Positions 6,839 through 8,667 of a stretch of DNA of 8,667 nucleotides are shown here, in pieces (positions within the stretch are counted from its first letter, which is position 1; each line of letters opens with the position of its first letter). The notes below the pieces were generated by a model. That model was not told the origin of the DNA and did no database searches. It worked only from the letters and a program-made list of their open reading frames with translations. Position numbers and translations under genes: made by a program. The DNA is from Eubacteriales Family XIII. Incertae Sedis bacterium (lineage in GTDB: Bacteria; Bacillota; Clostridia; Peptostreptococcales; Anaerovoracaceae): contig JAIRTJ010000177.1 in assembly GCA_031254995.1 (NCBI GenBank), forward strand, positions 1 through 8,667, given 5' to 3'.

Positions 6839-6862
6839 GCAGGAAAGATACGGTATACATAG

Positions 6863-8281
6863 ATGGCGACCGGAAATCGGCATGAATATAAAGGGAAGAA
6901 TGTTTTGATCGTCGGATTGGGGAAGTCCGGCGTCGCGGCGACGGAATACATGTCATCGCTCGGAGCGAACATATCCGTCTGCGATGCGAGGGATATCGCA
7001 AATGAGGACGCGCAGGAGGCGGGACGTTTGCGTCACCTCGGCGCGCGCGCATTCCTGAACGGGGAGACGCCGCCTGCGGACGGATGGGATTTTGTGATCG
7101 TCAGCCCCGGAGTTCCGCCGAATCTGCCGTTTATAGAGGCGGCTGTCGCTGCGGGCGCGAGACTCACCGGCGATCTGGAATTGGCCTATGAATTGGATAG
7201 GGGAGTTTTCATCGCCATCACGGGCACGAACGGCAAGACCACAGTCACCGCCCTCGTCGGGGAGATATTTCGCGAGGCGGGCATCGACAGCGCCGTGACG
7301 GGAAATATCGGGGAGCCCGTGATTCTCGCCGCGCTCGCTGCGGGAAAGCGTCGCGTCCTCGTGACGGAGGTCAGCAGCTTTCAGTTGGAGACGACGACTC
7401 GATTCAGACCCAAGATTTCCGCCCTGCTGAATATAACGCCCGACCACCTCGATCGACACGTCAATATGGAGAATTACGGGGCGATCAAGGCTAAGGTGTT
7501 CGCGAATCAGCGACGAGACGATTGTTTGATCTTCAACGCGGACGACGAGACTGTTGTGCGTCTGACGAAGACCTGCGCGGCGACCCTCGTGCCGTTCAGT
7601 CGTACGCGCGTCCTGCCCTGCGGAGCCTTTGTCGAGGACGGACAAATCGTTTTGGCGAGAGGAGACGGCGAGACGCGGTCGCTCATTCGCGTCGCCGATC
7701 TGCGAATACCCGGGGATCACAATCTCGAAAATGCCTTGGCCGCAGCCGCGATCGCCCATTGGGGCGGCGTCGACGCGGAAGCGATCGCGAGGACTCTCGC
7801 GTCGTTCAAGGGCGTAGCGCATCGTATGGAATACGTGGGGGAGGTCGACGGAGTTCGCTTTGTGAACGATTCCAAGGGGACGAATCCCGACGCGGCCGGA
7901 CGCGCCATCGACGCGTCGGATCCGAACATTCTTCTGATCGCGGGAGGCTATGACAAACACGCGGACTTTCGTCCGTTCATCAGGCGTTTCAACGGCAAGG
8001 TGTCAAAGCTCCTGCTCTTGGGACAGACCGCGGAAACGATACGCAGGGCGGCGGAGGAAGAAGGTTTTCATCGCGCAACGATCTGCGGCGGCATGGAGGA
8101 ATGCGTCGAACGCGCTTTCGAGTCGGCCCGCCCCGGCGATACGGTCCTCCTGTCTCCTGCGTGCGCGAGTTGGGATATGTATCGTTGCTTTGAAGAGAGA
8201 GGGGAACACTTCAAGCGCGTCGTCGAGGCTCTGCGTCGTCGCGAAGATGGCGGGCGAACGTCGAAGCGGCGCGAGGAATAA
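6863..8281 (+). CDS. murD: UDP-N-acetylmuramoyl-L-alanine--D-glutamate ligase MurD
   Basis: MurD is the cytoplasmic ligase that adds D-glutamate to UDP-MurNAc-L-Ala using ATP. The 472-residue product is slightly longer than usual (about 450); the excess is mainly a charged C-terminal tail. The N-terminal Rossmann domain begins with VLIVGLGKSG (14-23). The central domain has the P-loop GTNGKTT (121-127), GNIGEP (147-152), EVSSFQLE (169-176), NITPDHLDRH (190-199) and the probable carbamylated Lys209. The C-terminal domain has GDHNLEN (284-290), NDSKGTNPDA (335-344) and LSPACASWDMY (430-440). The DHLDRH and SPACAS motifs are MurD-specific. An in-frame TAG sits directly before the ATG, so the protein cannot start further upstream. 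The nearest Shine-Dalgarno-like AGGAAAG is 15 bases away, longer than ideal, so translation may be weak or helped by the upstream hairpin. Confidence 0.96.
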   Translation: MATGNRHEYKGKNVLIVGLGKSGVAATEYMSSLGANISVCDARDIANEDAQEAGRLRHLGARAFLNGETPPADGWDFVIVSPGVPPNLPFIEAAVAAGARLTGDLELAYELDRGVFIAITGTNGKTTVTALVGEIFREAGIDSAVTGNIGEPVILAALAAGKRRVLVTEVSSFQLETTTRFRPKISALLNITPDHLDRHVNMENYGAIKAKVFANQRRDDCLIFNADDETVVRLTKTCAATLVPFSRTRVLPCGAFVEDGQIVLARGDGETRSLIRVADLRIPGDHNLENALAAAAIAHWGGVDAEAIARTLASFKGVAHRMEYVGEVDGVRFVNDSKGTNPDAAGRAIDASDPNILLIAGGYDKHADFRPFIRRFNGKVSKLLLLGQTAETIRRAAEEEGFHRATICGGMEECVERAFESARPGDTVLLSPACASWDMYRCFEERGEHFKRVVEALRRREDGGRTSKRREE

Positions 8282-8298
8282 GGAAATGATCGATAAAG

Positions 8299-8667
8299 AT
8301 GTTCGATAGGAAAGAAAAAAAGAATACGAAGCGGGAGCGAGGCGCGATTTTGGAGCGAAGAACCGCGGATATCGGAGGGAGAAAGGCTTCCGTCGTGAGG
8401 TCTCAAGGGGATTTCTTTCTCTTCATCTTGGTGTTGGGACTCGTCGTTTTCGGTGTAATAATGGTATTCAACGCAAGTTATTACAGCACCATCGACGCCG
8501 ACATCGGACCGTACTACTATCTTTTCCGCAGCGCGTTTTGGGCGGCGGCGGGATTCGTGTTCATGCTTGTTCTCGTATTTGTTCCCTATCGGGTGTATTA
8601 CGCCTTCGCGCCCTTGGCGATGGTCTTAGGCGTTGTCCTGCTCTGCGCGGTGTTTACGCCGTTGGGC
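8299..8667 (+). CDS. ftsW: FtsW/SpoVE-type SEDS protein, 5' part (cut by window end)
   Basis: SEDS proteins of the FtsW/SpoVE/RodA family are polytopic glycosyltransferases that polymerise lipid II; in a dcw cluster right after murD the gene is normally ftsW or spoVE. Only 123 codons are present, with no stop. The visible part has a very basic cytoplasmic tail (about residues 1-36), then three hydrophobic segments at about 39-58, 77-96 and 102-120. The GxxMVFNAS pattern at the end of segment 1 and the FRSAFWAAAG stretch match the first two helices of the family. The first ATG (8299) has only a distant AAGG (8280-8283). A same-frame GTG at 8395, with AAAGG eight bases before it, would start just before the first helix and remove 32 residues. 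I kept the ATG, but the start is uncertain. The partner transpeptidase is encoded upstream. Confidence 0.85.
   Translation, partial: MFDRKEKKNTKRERGAILERRTADIGGRKASVVRSQGDFFLFILVLGLVVFGVIMVFNASYYSTIDADIGPYYYLFRSAFWAAAGFVFMLVLVFVPYRVYYAFAPLAMVLGVVLLCAVFTPLG

Noticed and set aside
6129..7052. Open frame of 307 codons on the - strand across the mraY-murD junction
   Set aside because: Arg/His-rich shadow product, crossing two certain genes; no family resemblance.
6953..7960. Open frame of 335 codons on the - strand, antisense to murD
   Set aside because: Shadow of the codon pattern of murD; no recognisable domain.
7950..8309. + strand open frame of 119 codons running through the end of murD to 8309
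   Set aside because: It lies in another frame of murD, whose conserved C-terminal motifs fix the coding frame; the product is Arg/Ser-rich with no domain.
1..8667. Mobile element, CRISPR array, defence system or RNA gene
   Set aside because: Coding sequence fills nearly the whole window with eight standard dcw genes. I saw no transposase, terminal repeats, spaced repeats, tRNA cloverleaf or rRNA sequence.

Overview
This window is a conventional division and cell-wall (dcw) gene cluster, all on the + strand and tightly packed: mraZ, rsmH (mraW), ftsL, a class B penicillin-binding protein (ftsI/spoVD type), murF, mraY, murD and the 5' part of an ftsW/spoVE-type gene cut by the window end. I found no CRISPR array, insertion sequence, tRNA, rRNA or prophage gene, and no sign of an undescribed system. 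The points worth a second look lie in the leader, the two longest intercistronic gaps, the missing murE and the start codons.

Organism: the gene order, a division transpeptidase with one C-terminal PASTA domain, a very basic FtsL and Shine-Dalgarno sequences of the GGAGG type all point to Bacillota, most likely a Clostridia-like lineage of moderately high GC (mid-50s by eye). Whether it makes spores cannot be told from this window, so SpoVD/SpoVE and FtsI/FtsW are equally fair names.

Layout: bases 1-141 are the cluster leader, with three copies of a 10-bp AAAGTGGTTG-like repeat (probable MraZ binding sites) around a candidate sigma-A-type promoter. mraZ (142-582) and rsmH (start best placed at 611) follow with a short gap. 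ftsL (1585-2172) overlaps ftsI (2162-4198) by 11 bases. A 108-base gap holding an interrupted hairpin leads to murF, which appears to start at a TTG (4307). murF overlaps mraY (5745-6803) by 8 bases. A 59-base gap with a stronger hairpin precedes murD (6863-8281), and the ftsW-type gene starts at 8299.

How the genes work together: MurD and MurF are ligases that add D-Glu and D-Ala-D-Ala during cytoplasmic synthesis of UDP-MurNAc-pentapeptide. MraY transfers the product to undecaprenyl phosphate to form lipid I. The FtsW-type SEDS protein and its partner class B PBP polymerise and cross-link septal peptidoglycan, with FtsL as a membrane scaffold. RsmH methylates 16S rRNA, and MraZ regulates the operon. 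murE, often found between the PBP gene and murF, is absent here.
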